Assembly: GCA_964636945.1 (NCBI GenBank)
Contig: CAZWVH010000013.1
Coordinates: 1 to 52,057 of the forward strand
Length of the DNA stretch: 52,057 nucleotides
Direction of reading: 5' to 3'
Source: CAZADA01 sp964636945
GTDB lineage: Bacteria; Pseudomonadota; Alphaproteobacteria; Caulobacterales; Maricaulaceae
Both the position numbers and the translations under genes were made by a program. Positions 17,960 to 27,393 of this stretch are shown here, in pieces. Within the stretch, counting starts at the first letter, position 1; each line of letters opens with the position of its first letter. The notes under the pieces are model-generated. The model did not search any database. It saw only the letters and a list, made by a program, of their open reading frames with translations, and was not told the DNA's origin.

Positions 17960-18886
17960 ATGGCGGAAATCACAGCGACACTGGTTAAAGAACTGCGTGA
18001 TAAAACCGGCGCTGGCATGATGGACAGCAAAAAGGCTTTGGTCGAAACCCAAGGCGATGTGGAAGCGGCCATTGACTGGCTGCGCGCAAAAGGGTTGTCG
18101 AAAGCCGCGAAAAAAGCAGGCCGGGTCGCGGCCGACGGATTGGTTGGCGTGGCCACCAAAGACGGCGTGGGCGCTATTGTTGAAGTCAATAGCGAAACGG
18201 ATTTTGTGGCGCGCAACGAAGCCTTTCAAAATGTGGTGCGCGAAATCACAAATCTGGCCGTGGACGTCAATGGCGATGTCGACGCTCTGGCCAATATCAC
18301 CATGGCCAACGGCAAAACTGTTGCAGATACGCTCACTGAACTGATTGCCACGATCGGTGAGAACATGACCTTGCGGCGCGCCGCCACACTGAACGTGAAA
18401 AACGGCGCTGTGGCCGAGTACCTGCACACACCCACCGCAGACGGTCTTGGCCGCATTGGCGTGATTGTAGCCCTCGAGTCCGAGGCCGACCCCGGCGCCT
18501 TGCGCGAACTGGGCCGGAAGATCGCCATGCATGTTGCTGCCGCCTCTCCGCTCTCAGCGCGCGTTGAGGACTTGGATCCGGCCACACTGGATCGAGAGCG
18601 CACGGTTTTGTCTGAACAAGCACGCGCTTCGGGCAAACCCGAGGCCATCATCGAAAAAATGGTCGAAGGCCGGTTGCAGAAGTTTTACGAAGAATCGGTT
18701 CTGCTCGAGCAAGTTTTTGTCATTGATGGCGAAAACCGTGTGAAAGACGTTCTTCAAAAAGCGGCCGGCGATTTGGGATCACCAGTCGAATTGGTGGGAT
18801 TTGCCCGATTTGCCTTGGGCGAAGGACTGGACAAAGGCGAAGAGGACTTCGCTGCCGAAGTCGCTGCCGCAGCAGGAAAGGCGTAA
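17960..18886 (+). CDS. tsf: Elongation factor Ts
   Basis: Guanine nucleotide exchange factor that regenerates EF-Tu-GTP. The 308-residue protein starts MAEITATLVKELRDKTGAGM, the classical N-terminal UBA-like domain, followed by the core signature EVNSETDFVARNEAF near residue 75 and a second exchange subdomain. ATG 17960 is preceded by GGAG. The 77-base rpsB-tsf gap holds a short hairpin (GCACG and CGTGC arms near 17892-17909) that might moderate readthrough. pyrH starts three bases after its stop. Confidence 0.96.
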   Translation: MAEITATLVKELRDKTGAGMMDSKKALVETQGDVEAAIDWLRAKGLSKAAKKAGRVAADGLVGVATKDGVGAIVEVNSETDFVARNEAFQNVVREITNLAVDVNGDVDALANITMANGKTVADTLTELIATIGENMTLRRAATLNVKNGAVAEYLHTPTADGLGRIGVIVALESEADPGALRELGRKIAMHVAAASPLSARVEDLDPATLDRERTVLSEQARASGKPEAIIEKMVEGRLQKFYEESVLLEQVFVIDGENRVKDVLQKAAGDLGSPVELVGFARFALGEGLDKGEEDFAAEVAAAAGKA

Positions 18887-18889
18887 GCC

Positions 18890-19690
18890 ATGACCGACGA
18901 GAGGGGTGCTCCAACCGACATTGTGACCGCCCCTCGCGTCGCGGCGCCGGGCCGGGCGATTTACAATCGGGTGTTGGTTAAAATCTCTGGCGAAGCCCTC
19001 ATGGGTGACCAGTCATACGGCATTGATTTGGCCACCACTGATCGTATTGCGTCTGATGTGGTCGAAGCGCTCAGCCTTGGCATTGAAGTTTGCCTGGTGA
19101 TTGGCGGGGGGAACATATTCCGCGGCCTTTCGGGAGCGGCCCAAGGCATGGAGCGCGCCTCGGCAGACTATATGGGCATGTTGGCCACTGTGCTTAATTC
19201 GCTGGCAATGCAAAACGCGCTGGAGAACCGAGGCCTGGAGACGCGCGTGATGTCCGCCATCCCCATGATGGCGGTGAGCGAGCCCTATATTCGCCGGCGC
19301 GCTCTGCGCCACATGGAAAAGGGTCGCGTGGTGATTTTCGCGGCCGGCACGGGTAATCCGTTTTTCAGCACGGACACCGCCGCGGCCTTGCGCGCTGCTG
19401 AAATGGGGTGTGATGCGCTGTTGAAGGGCACGCAGGTTGACGGCGTCTATAGCGACGATCCGCGTAAGTCTTCAGGCGCCACGCGTTACGAGCAATTGAG
19501 CTATCTGGAGGTCCTCTCAAGGGACCTGCGTGTGATGGACGCCACCGCCATCAGCTTGATGCGCGAGAATGACGTCCCCATCGTCGTGTTTTCGATTCAT
19601 GAAACAGGCGGGCTGTCAAAAGTGTTGCAAGGCAAAGGGGTTTGCACTGTGATTGGCGAAAGGCCCGTTGAACCGGCCGCCCAATCTTAG
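18890..19690 (+). CDS. pyrH: Uridylate kinase (UMP kinase)
   Basis: Phosphorylates UMP to UDP; bacterial hexameric enzyme of the amino-acid kinase fold. Motifs: VLVKISGEALMG, VIGGGNIFRG, RASADYMGMLATV, the nucleotide site GTGNPFFSTDTAA and MDATAISLMREN near the end. The 266 residues include about 24 unconserved residues before the usual beginning (YNRVLVKISGEAL). The annotated ATG lies three bases after tsf, which favours the longer form, though no strongly better internal start is visible. frr follows. Confidence 0.95.
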   Translation: MTDERGAPTDIVTAPRVAAPGRAIYNRVLVKISGEALMGDQSYGIDLATTDRIASDVVEALSLGIEVCLVIGGGNIFRGLSGAAQGMERASADYMGMLATVLNSLAMQNALENRGLETRVMSAIPMMAVSEPYIRRRALRHMEKGRVVIFAAGTGNPFFSTDTAAALRAAEMGCDALLKGTQVDGVYSDDPRKSSGATRYEQLSYLEVLSRDLRVMDATAISLMRENDVPIVVFSIHETGGLSKVLQGKGVCTVIGERPVEPAAQS

Positions 19691-19704
19691 ACAGGATGAC
19701 CCCC

Positions 19705-20271
19705 ATGACAGAAGCGATCGATTTCGACCTTAAAGATTTGCGCCGACGCATGGATGGAGCGCTGAGCGCACTCAAACATGACTTTGGCGGTTTACGCACC
19801 GGCCGAGCGTCAATCTCGCTATTGGAGCCGGTTACGGTTGAGGCCTATGGCTCTGCCATGCCCATCACACAGGTTGCCACCGTGAATGTCCCGGAACCGC
19901 GGATGCTTTCTGTCCAGGTGTGGGATAAGGCGATGGTGGCGGCGACGGACAAGGCGATCCGCAATGCGGGATTGGGGCTGAACCCGGTCATGGACGGCCA
20001 GACCTTGCGCATTCCCATCCCGCCCTTGAACGAGGAACGGCGTGCAGAATTGGCGAAGCTGGCGGCTCAGTACGCGGAAAAGTCGCGGGTCGCTGTACGC
20101 AATGTGCGTCGCGATGGCATGGATCAACTTAAGAAACTCGAAAAAGCTGGTTCGATCAGTGAGGACGAACTGAAGGAACGATCTGACCAGGTGCAGAAAT
20201 TGACCGACGAGTTTGTTGGTAAAGTTGATGAACAACTGAAATCCAAAGAGGAGGAAATCATGCAAGTCTAG
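19705..20271 (+). CDS. frr: Ribosome recycling factor
   Basis: Splits post-termination ribosomes together with EF-G. 188 residues from ATG 19705; an in-frame ATG at 19696 exists, but the AGGA at 19693-19696 is correctly spaced (eight bases) for the second ATG. The three-helix bundle protein shows the hallmark GGLRTGRAS near residue 30, the short alpha/beta domain and the EERRAELAKLA and NVRRDGMDQLKKLEK segments. Its last codons contain a strong purine-rich AGAGGAGGAAA stretch (20247-20257), which may help ribosomes reload for uppS. Confidence 0.96.
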   Translation: MTEAIDFDLKDLRRRMDGALSALKHDFGGLRTGRASISLLEPVTVEAYGSAMPITQVATVNVPEPRMLSVQVWDKAMVAATDKAIRNAGLGLNPVMDGQTLRIPIPPLNEERRAELAKLAAQYAEKSRVAVRNVRRDGMDQLKKLEKAGSISEDELKERSDQVQKLTDEFVGKVDEQLKSKEEEIMQV

Positions 20272-20305
20272 CCATGAGGCTGGATTTGGATGGTTTGCGA
20301 AGCTG

Positions 20306-21040
20306 GTGGCGAACGCTCCGCGACACGTTGCGATAATTATGGACGGCAACGGCCGTTGGGCTAAGCGGCGGTCGCGCCCGCGTGCATTCGGTCATAAGCA
20401 AGGCGTCGAGGCCGTTCGCCGTACCGTTAAGGCGGCGGGTGATTTGGGCATTCGCTGGCTGACTTTGTTCAGTTTTTCCACCGAGAATTGGCGCCGCCCC
20501 AAGGACGAAGTGGGATATCTCTTCCAATTGATGCGGGACTATGTGAACGCCGAGCTCCATCGATTTATTGAGGAAGGCATCCGCATTCGGGTGATTGGCG
20601 TGCGCGATGGCCTCGACTCGGCATTGCTCGAACTTATTGAGCGCGCTGAGGCAAGCACCGCGCACAACACCGAATTTAATCTTGTGATCGCCTTCAATTA
20701 TGGTGGGCGTAGCGAGATCGCGCGCGCAGCGCGGCAATTGGCGCAGGACGTGGCCAATGGCGACATGGAAATTGCCGACATCGACGAAGCGGCTTTTGCC
20801 CAGCGGCTGGATACGGCGGCAATCCCCGACCCGGACCTGCTCATTCGCACCAGCGGAGAACAACGCGTCTCAAATTTCCTGCTCTGGCAGTGCGCCTATT
20901 CTGAGTTGGCGTTTCTTGACGTGCTTTGGCCTGATTTCGACTACGATCATTTTGCCTCGGCGCTCGAAGATTATGCCCGTCGGGAACGGCGGTTTGGTGA
21001 CGTGGCCGCCCCGATCGAGGCCGGCCATGTCCAGTCGTAG
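20306..21040 (+). CDS. uppS: Undecaprenyl diphosphate synthase (isoprenyl transferase)
   Basis: Builds the C55 lipid carrier for peptidoglycan and O-antigen by cis-addition of isopentenyl units to farnesyl diphosphate. The 244-residue protein has the catalytic Asp13 in IIMDGNGRWA, FSTENWRRP, the GGRSEI motif and RTSGEQRVSNFLLWQ near the end. No ATG is available upstream in frame; the best start is GTG 20306, with no clear ribosome-binding site, so initiation probably depends on coupling to frr. The 3' end overlaps cdsA by 14 bases. Confidence 0.93.
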   Translation: MANAPRHVAIIMDGNGRWAKRRSRPRAFGHKQGVEAVRRTVKAAGDLGIRWLTLFSFSTENWRRPKDEVGYLFQLMRDYVNAELHRFIEEGIRIRVIGVRDGLDSALLELIERAEASTAHNTEFNLVIAFNYGGRSEIARAARQLAQDVANGDMEIADIDEAAFAQRLDTAAIPDPDLLIRTSGEQRVSNFLLWQCAYSELAFLDVLWPDFDYDHFASALEDYARRERRFGDVAAPIEAGHVQS

Positions 21041-21890
21041 CAATTCCTTGAGCAGGCTCGGCAATGACAATTTGCGTTTGCGAATTGTGTCATCCTTGGT
21101 GCTGGCCCCCGCGGCCTTGGCCATCACTTGGGTTGGTGGGCCAGCGTTTGCCGGCATGGTCGCCGCGGCGGGCGTGATTTTGGCCCAAGAATGGACTCGC
21201 ATGTCCGATCCTCACGGGCCAGACTTGGCGTTTGCATTGACCGCGGGCGCGGCGGCCGGGGGGGTGATTGCCGCGTCGGCCCAACACGTTGAGCATCACA
21301 TGGTCATCGCCTTAGCATGGATTGGCGTGTGCGTCGCTTTGGGGGTCATTGTGTTTTGGCGACGGGGAAAAGCGCGCGATAGCGCCTTCGGCATCATTTA
21401 TATCTCCGCGCCTTGCGTGGCGTTGGTGTGGATGCGCCTTCAACCCGATGGCCGCGGCGCTGTAATGACCGCATTCCTATTTGCCGCTGTTTGGGGTGCG
21501 GATATTGGCGCTTACGCGGTGGGCCGTTTGGTGGGCGGCCCACGTCTCGCCCCAAAGGTCAGCGAGAACAAAACTTGGGCGGGTTTCATCGGTGGTGTGA
21601 CACTTGGCGGCCTGGCCGCTTTGGGTGCAGCCATGATAATTGGGTGGCCTCAATCAATTGCGCCAATCATGTTGGGTGGATTGGCGCTTGCCGCCTTTGG
21701 AATGGCTGGCGATCTCTTGGAGTCCGCCATTAAGCGCCATTTCGGCGTCAAAGACTCTGGCGCGCTGATCCCAGGCCATGGCGGACTGTTGGATCGAGTT
21801 GACGGTTTGATGTTGGCCACTGTGGCGATGGTGGTTTGGATTGCAGGTATCGCTGCCCTGACGAACCGGAGCGGGACAGGAGCTTTATGA
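21027..21890 (+). CDS. cdsA: Phosphatidate cytidylyltransferase (CDP-diglyceride synthase)
   Basis: Makes CDP-diacylglycerol from phosphatidate and CTP in the inner membrane, the branch point of phospholipid synthesis. About 287 residues with roughly seven to eight membrane helices and the C-terminal signature: SAIKRHFGVKDSG followed by PGHGGLLDRVDG. An open frame continues upstream to 20700 inside uppS, but the ATG at 21027 gives the normal length. It overlaps uppS by 14 bases and dxr by four (ATGA). Confidence 0.94.
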   Translation: MSSRSNSLSRLGNDNLRLRIVSSLVLAPAALAITWVGGPAFAGMVAAAGVILAQEWTRMSDPHGPDLAFALTAGAAAGGVIAASAQHVEHHMVIALAWIGVCVALGVIVFWRRGKARDSAFGIIYISAPCVALVWMRLQPDGRGAVMTAFLFAAVWGADIGAYAVGRLVGGPRLAPKVSENKTWAGFIGGVTLGGLAALGAAMIIGWPQSIAPIMLGGLALAAFGMAGDLLESAIKRHFGVKDSGALIPGHGGLLDRVDGLMLATVAMVVWIAGIAALTNRSGTGAL

Positions 21891-23149
21891 CCCAACTTGC
21901 CCACCGCCACGATGTCAGCGCTCGAGAAACAGTGGCGGCAGCGCGCCTGGCTCCCGCGCCCTGGCGCAGCGTGAGCATATTGGGCGCCACCGGGTCAGTT
22001 GGCCGCGCCACGCTTGATCTGATCGCCACTGCCCGCGATCAGCATGGCCCCGACGCCTTTCCCATCATCGCCATGACCGCCAATGGCAATTGGAGAGAGT
22101 TGGCAAAACTCGCATCTGCCTTCCGCCCGCAACGCGCCGTTGTGGCCGACGAGACCGGTTATGCGCCATTGAAGGAAGCGCTTGCGGGCTGCGGCGTTGA
22201 AGTGGCCGCTGGCGCCGACGCGGTGTGCGAGGCGGCCCGGATGCCCGCCCAATGGATCATGTCGGCGATTGTGGGCGCGGCGGGATTGGCGCCCACACTG
22301 GCGGCGGCTGAAGGTGGGGGTGCGATCGCACTGGCCAACAAGGAAAGCCTTGTGTGCGCCGGTGAGACTGTTATGGGCGCCATCGCAAAGGTCGGGGGCG
22401 TCTGCCTGCCTGTTGATTCTGAGCATAACGCCATTTTTCAGGTGTTGGGCGGCGCCAGCGCCAATCATGTGGAGCAGTTGACGCTTACCGCCTCGGGCGG
22501 ACCGTTTCGCACTCTTAGCCTTGAATTGATGACCGATGTGACGCCCGAACAAGCGTGCGCCCATCCCAACTGGTCCATGGGCGCAAAAATCTCGGTGGAT
22601 TCCGCCACCATGATGAATAAGGGCCTCGAGTTGATCGAGGCCTTGCACGTGTTTGGCGTGGCGCCAAGCCAGCTTGAGGCCGTCGTGCATCCCCAATCGG
22701 TGGTTCACAGCCTTGTGTCATTCACGGACGGGTCGGTGCTAGCTCAGTTGGGAGCGCCGGATATGCGCATTCCCATTGCCTACACGTTGTCATGGCCGGA
22801 ACGGATGATCACGCCATCCCCGCGACTCAATCTCACTGAGATCAAAGCATTGACGTTTGAACGGCCCGACCTTGATCGCTTTCAGTGCTTGGCTTTGGCG
22901 CGTGATGCCATGAGCTTGGGCGAGCGCGCGTGCGCAGCGCTCAACGCAGCAAATGAAGTTGCAGTGGCGCGCTTCCTTGACCGACGTCTCGGGTTTCTTG
23001 ATATTTCAAAAGTGGTGTCGCAAACGCTGGAGTTGGCCCAACGGGCGTTCCCATTGTCAGGCGGCGCTGAAAATCTCGATGAGATTTTAACGATCGATGC
23101 ATATGCTCGACGCCTCGCCGGTGAAGCCGCCGACGAGATTGGCCGCTAG
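21887..23149 (+). CDS. dxr: 1-deoxy-D-xylulose 5-phosphate reductoisomerase
   Basis: Second enzyme of the MEP isoprenoid pathway, converting DXP to MEP with NADPH and a divalent metal. The 420-residue protein has the NADPH loop ILGATGSVGRATLDL at about 28-42, ANKESLVCAG, the metal/substrate motif VDSEHNAIFQ, and the flexible-loop region HPNWSMGAKISVDSATMMNKG. About 25 extra residues precede the NADPH loop, but ATG 21887 has AGGAG upstream and overlaps the cdsA stop, so it is well supported. ispDF, the next MEP genes, lies further along in this window. Confidence 0.95.
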   Translation: MTQLAHRHDVSARETVAAARLAPAPWRSVSILGATGSVGRATLDLIATARDQHGPDAFPIIAMTANGNWRELAKLASAFRPQRAVVADETGYAPLKEALAGCGVEVAAGADAVCEAARMPAQWIMSAIVGAAGLAPTLAAAEGGGAIALANKESLVCAGETVMGAIAKVGGVCLPVDSEHNAIFQVLGGASANHVEQLTLTASGGPFRTLSLELMTDVTPEQACAHPNWSMGAKISVDSATMMNKGLELIEALHVFGVAPSQLEAVVHPQSVVHSLVSFTDGSVLAQLGAPDMRIPIAYTLSWPERMITPSPRLNLTEIKALTFERPDLDRFQCLALARDAMSLGERACAALNAANEVAVARFLDRRLGFLDISKVVSQTLELAQRAFPLSGGAENLDEILTIDAYARRLAGEAADEIGR

Positions 23150-23163
23150 AAAGGACGACAGTC

Positions 23164-24387
23164 ATGATTGAAAGCGTGCCGCTCCCGATCCTAGCGCTCC
23201 TCGTTTTCCTGCCCGTTTTTTCGTTGATCGTCGTCGTGCATGAAGGTGGGCACTTTTGGGCGGCGCGTGCGTGCGGCGTGACAGTCGAGGCGTTTTCCAT
23301 TGGCTTTGGCCCAGCATTGGTAAAGTGGACCGATAAGCGCGGCACCGAATGGCGGATCTCAGCCATTCCACTAGGCGGCTATGTCAAATTTTTAGGCGAC
23401 GCCAACGCAGCCAGTACGCCTGACCGCGAAGAACTCGCGCGATTGCGCTATGAGTTTGAGCGCGAACACGGTGAGGGATCCGCGTCGGGGTGTTTTCACT
23501 TCAAGCCGGTTTGGCAGCGCGCCATTGTGGTGGTCGCAGGACCGTTCATGAATTTCGTCTTGGCGGTGGTCTTGTTTGCTGGTCTTTACATGACTGTGGG
23601 TGAGGCCTACCGGCCCGCGGTGGTCGCTGAGGTGACCGAAAACGGCGCAGCCAAGGAAGCTGGCATTCTGCCGGGTGACATCATTCGATCGATTAATGGC
23701 GGCAAGGTTCGAGGCGTTCGGGATATCCGTGAATTGGTTGCACTCCAGTCAGGTCAAACCGTGAGCGTTGTGGTCGAGCGTAATGGCGAAGATTTGCGTC
23801 TGGATGCTCACATACAGCGGGCGAGTGAAGAGATTTCCGTAGCCAACCGGCCCGTTTCGCTGGGTGAATTGGGCATATTGGTTCGCGAAGATCAGGTCTT
23901 CGTCCGATATGGTCCGTTTGGCGCATTGGCTGAAGGTGTTGAGCGCACACAGCGCACTATTGTCAGCTCGTGGATATTCCTCAGTCGGCTGGTCACGGGA
24001 AAAGAAAGCATTAACGCGCTCACAGGCCCATTGGGTATGGGGCAGCTTGCGGGCATGGGCGCCGAAGCAACGATTGACGATGGGAAACAGCAGGGACAGA
24101 ATTTTGGCCAGATCGCAATCAATGTAACAGTTTTTGCGTTACAGTTGGCCGCGTTTTTGTCGATTAGTGTGGGGTTCATCAATCTTTTGCCCATACCGAT
24201 GCTCGACGGGGGACACTTGATGTATTACGCGTATGAAGCGGCGACGGGACGTCCTCTCGGCGAGGCCGCACAAGAGTGGGGATACCGTATAGGGCTAGCC
24301 TTGGTGTTGGGATTCATGCTGTTCGTAACCCTCAACGATGTTCGTTGGTTAGGTGCGTTCGGCGGGGCCCTTAGCGGGACGTCCTAA
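23164..24387 (+). CDS. rseP: Regulated intramembrane zinc protease RseP
   Basis: Site-2 protease of the inner membrane that cuts transmembrane helices of anti-sigma factors and remnant signal peptides during envelope stress. The HExxH zinc motif is present at residues 26-30 (HEGGH) in the first helix, a PDZ domain spans roughly 125-205 (GILPGDIIRSING), and the second metal motif LLPIPMLDGGHLM is near residue 345. Four membrane segments are visible. The 407-residue length suggests one or one and a half PDZ domains rather than E. coli's two. Placement between dxr and bamA is the standard proteobacterial order. Confidence 0.94.
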   Translation: MIESVPLPILALLVFLPVFSLIVVVHEGGHFWAARACGVTVEAFSIGFGPALVKWTDKRGTEWRISAIPLGGYVKFLGDANAASTPDREELARLRYEFEREHGEGSASGCFHFKPVWQRAIVVVAGPFMNFVLAVVLFAGLYMTVGEAYRPAVVAEVTENGAAKEAGILPGDIIRSINGGKVRGVRDIRELVALQSGQTVSVVVERNGEDLRLDAHIQRASEEISVANRPVSLGELGILVREDQVFVRYGPFGALAEGVERTQRTIVSSWIFLSRLVTGKESINALTGPLGMGQLAGMGAEATIDDGKQQGQNFGQIAINVTVFALQLAAFLSISVGFINLLPIPMLDGGHLMYYAYEAATGRPLGEAAQEWGYRIGLALVLGFMLFVTLNDVRWLGAFGGALSGTS

Positions 24388-24414
24388 GAGCGTACATAAG
24401 GCGGGACAGGAAAC

Positions 24415-26760
24415 ATGCAGCAGCACGTAGTTCGCCAGGTGGTGTGCAGCCTGATATTAAGTTTGGGGATGATTGCGGGGGCGGCAATCTCACAGCCTGC
24501 GCCGGCGCAGGCGCAATCGCGAGACATCATTCGAACCATTCTGGTCGAAGGCAATCAACGCATCGAGGCGGCGACCGTCCTGTCCTACCTGACGGTTCAA
24601 CCAGGTTCTCCGTTTTCGCCGGCGCAAATCGACACGTCCCTGAAAGTACTCTTCGCTACTGGCCTATTTGCCGACGTGGCGTTCGAGCGCCGTGGCGACA
24701 TACTCGTGGTGCAAGTGGTGGAAAACCCCATCATCAACCAGGTGATTTTTGAGGGTAATCGCTCTGTCGGGGACGATAGACTGTCCGAAGAAATTCAGGC
24801 GCAGCCGCGCGCAATTTTTACCCGCGCCCGCGTCCAGGCCGATATTCAACGCATGATCCAAATTTACCGCCAATCCGGCCGGTTCGCTGCGCAGATTACG
24901 CCTAAAGTGGTCGAACAGCCCCAAAATCGGGTGGACTTGGTATTTGAGATTTCCGAAGGTCCAGTGACCGGCGTGCGGGCGATCAATTTCATCGGCAACC
25001 GTGATTTTTCAGACCGCAAATTGCGCGGCGAGGTGCTGACCTCAGAGTCCAAATTTTGGAAATTCTTCAGCGCCAATGACAATTATGATCCCGATCGTCT
25101 CGAGTATGACCGTGAATTGTTGCGCCAGTTCTACACTGATCGCGGGTATGCGGACTTCAGCGTGTTGTCAGCAGTGGCCGAATTGACCCCGGATCAGGAA
25201 GATTTCTTCATCACATTCACGGTTGATGAGGGCGAGCAGTATCGCTTCGGCACCGCCACCGTAACCACTGAGCTCGACACCCTCGATGGTGAACGCCTGG
25301 CGCGGATTCTCCCGATTGAAGAAGGCAAGCTCTATCAAGCTAGCCGGATTGAAGACGCCGTGGACTCGCTGACCTTCGCCGCAGGTTCTGCAGGTTATGC
25401 GTTTGTCGATGTCCGTCCGCGCATTGAACGTGATCGCGAAAACCGCGTGATCAACGTGAATTTCGAACTGCGCGAAGGCCCGCGGGTGTACATTGAACGC
25501 ATTGATGTGGTCGGCAATACCCAAACACTTGATCGCGTCATTCGTCGTGAACTGCTGTTGGTCGAGGGCGATGCGTTTAATCGAGTCTTAGTCAACCGCT
25601 CGCGCAATCGCGTCCGGGCTTTGGGCTTCTTTAAGGAAGTGGAGATCGAGGAAATCCCGGGATCTCAACCCGACCGCGTGGTGTTAGAGACCGCTGTTCA
25701 AGAACAGCCCACTGGCGAACTTTCCTTTGGCGCCGGTTTCTCCTCGGTGGACAACTTCTTGTTCGACATGTCTGTGACGCAGCGCAATTTGCGCGGTCGC
25801 GGTCAGTTTCTCCGCTTGCGCGTCCAGGCCAGTTCGCGGCGGCAAACTTATGATATCCGCTTCACCGAGCCACGCTTTACGGGACGCAATCTCGCCGCGG
25901 GCTTTGAATTGTTCAGCGTCACTCAGGACTTTCTGCAGGAGGCTGGTTTCCGGACACAATCCACCGGCGGCAGCTTGCGTCTCGGTTTTCCCGTGTCGGA
26001 GAATGCATCGTTGGCGCTGCGCTATACCGCTCGCAATGACGATGTGAATTTCCTGTCATCAAGCGCGTTTGGCGATCTGACCAATGAGGAGGGGTCGCGC
26101 TTCATTTCGCAGCTCGGCTACACGCTGAATTGGGACCGCCGGAACAATCCCATTCAGCCAACCCGTGGCTTCGTCACGGGGATCAGTCAGGATTTAGCCG
26201 GCGTGGGCGGCGATGTGCAATTCCTGCGCACCCAATTCGATGGCACGGTCTATCGCGGGCTTCTGCCTGATGTGATCGCCAGTCTGTCGGCAAGTGCTGG
26301 CTATGTGGCCGAATGGGGCGGAGATGAAGTGCGCCGCACGGACCGCTTCTTCAAAGGTGGCTCGACGTTCCGCGGCTTTGACGCTTTGGGTCTAGGCCCG
26401 CGCATTGTTCAGGTGGACACGGACACCGGTGAAGTGATCCAAAGCCTTGATTCACTCGGCGGTCAACTTTTCGCCATAGGCACCGCCGAACTTAGCTTCC
26501 CGACGTTCTTGCCCGAGCAGTACGGTGTGAAAGGCGCATTGTTTACCGAGTTCGGGACCCTGGGCGTCGTCGATGAAGACGATTTGGATGATCCGCGCTT
26601 TGAGATCCGAGATGACTTGTCGTTGAGAGCTTCTGCAGGCATAAGCATATTCTGGGATTCGCCGCTCGGGCCAATCCGCTTCGACTTCTCGGAAATCCTT
26701 GCGAGAGAAGACTATGATCGGACCGAAACGTTCCGCTTCAGCACCAGCACGCGTTTTTAA
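24415..26760 (+). CDS. bamA: Outer membrane protein assembly factor BamA
   Basis: Core of the BAM complex that inserts beta-barrel proteins into the outer membrane. The 781-residue protein has an N-terminal signal peptide (cleavage likely after AQA near residue 34), five POTRA repeats to about residue 350 (first one IIRTILVEGNQRIEAATV), and a C-terminal beta barrel. The invariant Arg of the L6 loop is Arg653 in the motif RGF, and the protein ends in an aromatic residue (Phe), the barrel insertion signal. It follows rseP after 27 bases, with GGGACAGG just upstream of the ATG. Confidence 0.96.
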   Translation: MQQHVVRQVVCSLILSLGMIAGAAISQPAPAQAQSRDIIRTILVEGNQRIEAATVLSYLTVQPGSPFSPAQIDTSLKVLFATGLFADVAFERRGDILVVQVVENPIINQVIFEGNRSVGDDRLSEEIQAQPRAIFTRARVQADIQRMIQIYRQSGRFAAQITPKVVEQPQNRVDLVFEISEGPVTGVRAINFIGNRDFSDRKLRGEVLTSESKFWKFFSANDNYDPDRLEYDRELLRQFYTDRGYADFSVLSAVAELTPDQEDFFITFTVDEGEQYRFGTATVTTELDTLDGERLARILPIEEGKLYQASRIEDAVDSLTFAAGSAGYAFVDVRPRIERDRENRVINVNFELREGPRVYIERIDVVGNTQTLDRVIRRELLLVEGDAFNRVLVNRSRNRVRALGFFKEVEIEEIPGSQPDRVVLETAVQEQPTGELSFGAGFSSVDNFLFDMSVTQRNLRGRGQFLRLRVQASSRRQTYDIRFTEPRFTGRNLAAGFELFSVTQDFLQEAGFRTQSTGGSLRLGFPVSENASLALRYTARNDDVNFLSSSAFGDLTNEEGSRFISQLGYTLNWDRRNNPIQPTRGFVTGISQDLAGVGGDVQFLRTQFDGTVYRGLLPDVIASLSASAGYVAEWGGDEVRRTDRFFKGGSTFRGFDALGLGPRIVQVDTDTGEVIQSLDSLGGQLFAIGTAELSFPTFLPEQYGVKGALFTEFGTLGVVDEDDLDDPRFEIRDDLSLRASAGISIFWDSPLGPIRFDFSEILAREDYDRTETFRFSTSTRF

Positions 26761-26779
26761 CCACAGGGGGACTTTCCTA

Positions 26780-27367
26780 ATGATGAAAACGTTAACCACC
26801 GCGACTATCGCCGCTTTTGCCATGCTGGCCGCTCCTGTGGCCGCCATGGCGCAATCTACTGTCCTCGTGATGGACTCCAACCGTGTCCTGAACGAGTCCC
26901 AAGCCGGTGAGAGCATCCGTGAACAACTTAAGGCCATCAGCGAAGAAATGATTGCTGAGCTTCAGGCTGAAGGCAGCCCGCTCAACACCGAGTTCGAATC
27001 ATTTCAAGCTGAAGTTTCAGCCTTGAGTCAGGATGCGCTCCAAGAGAACGAAGAGATCCAACAAAAATACGTTCAGTTGGGTCAAAAAGCTCAGCAGTTC
27101 CGCATCAGCGAGCAAATCAAAGCCCGGGAATTGGTCGCAACCCGCATTCAAGCCATGCGTCCAGTTCGTGAAGCTCTCGAAACGATTTTGCAAACGGTCG
27201 TTGACGAGCGCGGCGCTGACATCCTGATTGAGCGCGAAGTGCTGATCTATGCGGGCGATCAGGTGGACATCACCGACACCGTGATTGAACGCCTGAACGC
27301 TCAAGTCAGCACTGTCACCGTCGAGCGCGTTCGCATTGAACGCACCGAAGGTGAAGGATCTGAGTAA
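26780..27367 (+). CDS. skp: Periplasmic outer-membrane protein chaperone, OmpH/Skp family
   Basis: Holds unfolded outer-membrane proteins in the periplasm on the way to BamA. The 195-residue product starts with a clear signal peptide (MMKTLT through VAAMA, cleavage near residue 24), followed by a beta strand (TVLVMDSNRVL), a long charged helical hairpin, and a closing strand. AGGGGG lies nine bases before ATG 26780; the reading frame reaches back into bamA, but that part is not conserved. Position between bamA and lpxD is diagnostic. Confidence 0.92.
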   Translation: MMKTLTTATIAAFAMLAAPVAAMAQSTVLVMDSNRVLNESQAGESIREQLKAISEEMIAELQAEGSPLNTEFESFQAEVSALSQDALQENEEIQQKYVQLGQKAQQFRISEQIKARELVATRIQAMRPVREALETILQTVVDERGADILIEREVLIYAGDQVDITDTVIERLNAQVSTVTVERVRIERTEGEGSE

Positions 27368-27393
27368 CTTGACCTCCATGATGGCGGGCTCCA

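Noticed and set aside
20700..21026. Long in-frame 5' extension of cdsA
   Set aside because: It lies wholly inside uppS and is Arg/Pro-rich without conservation; ATG 21027 gives a normal CdsA.
21995..22708. 237-codon minus-strand open frame inside dxr
   Set aside because: The dxr reading shows all catalytic motifs; the opposite strand reads as His/Arg-rich, low-complexity protein with no recognisable domain.
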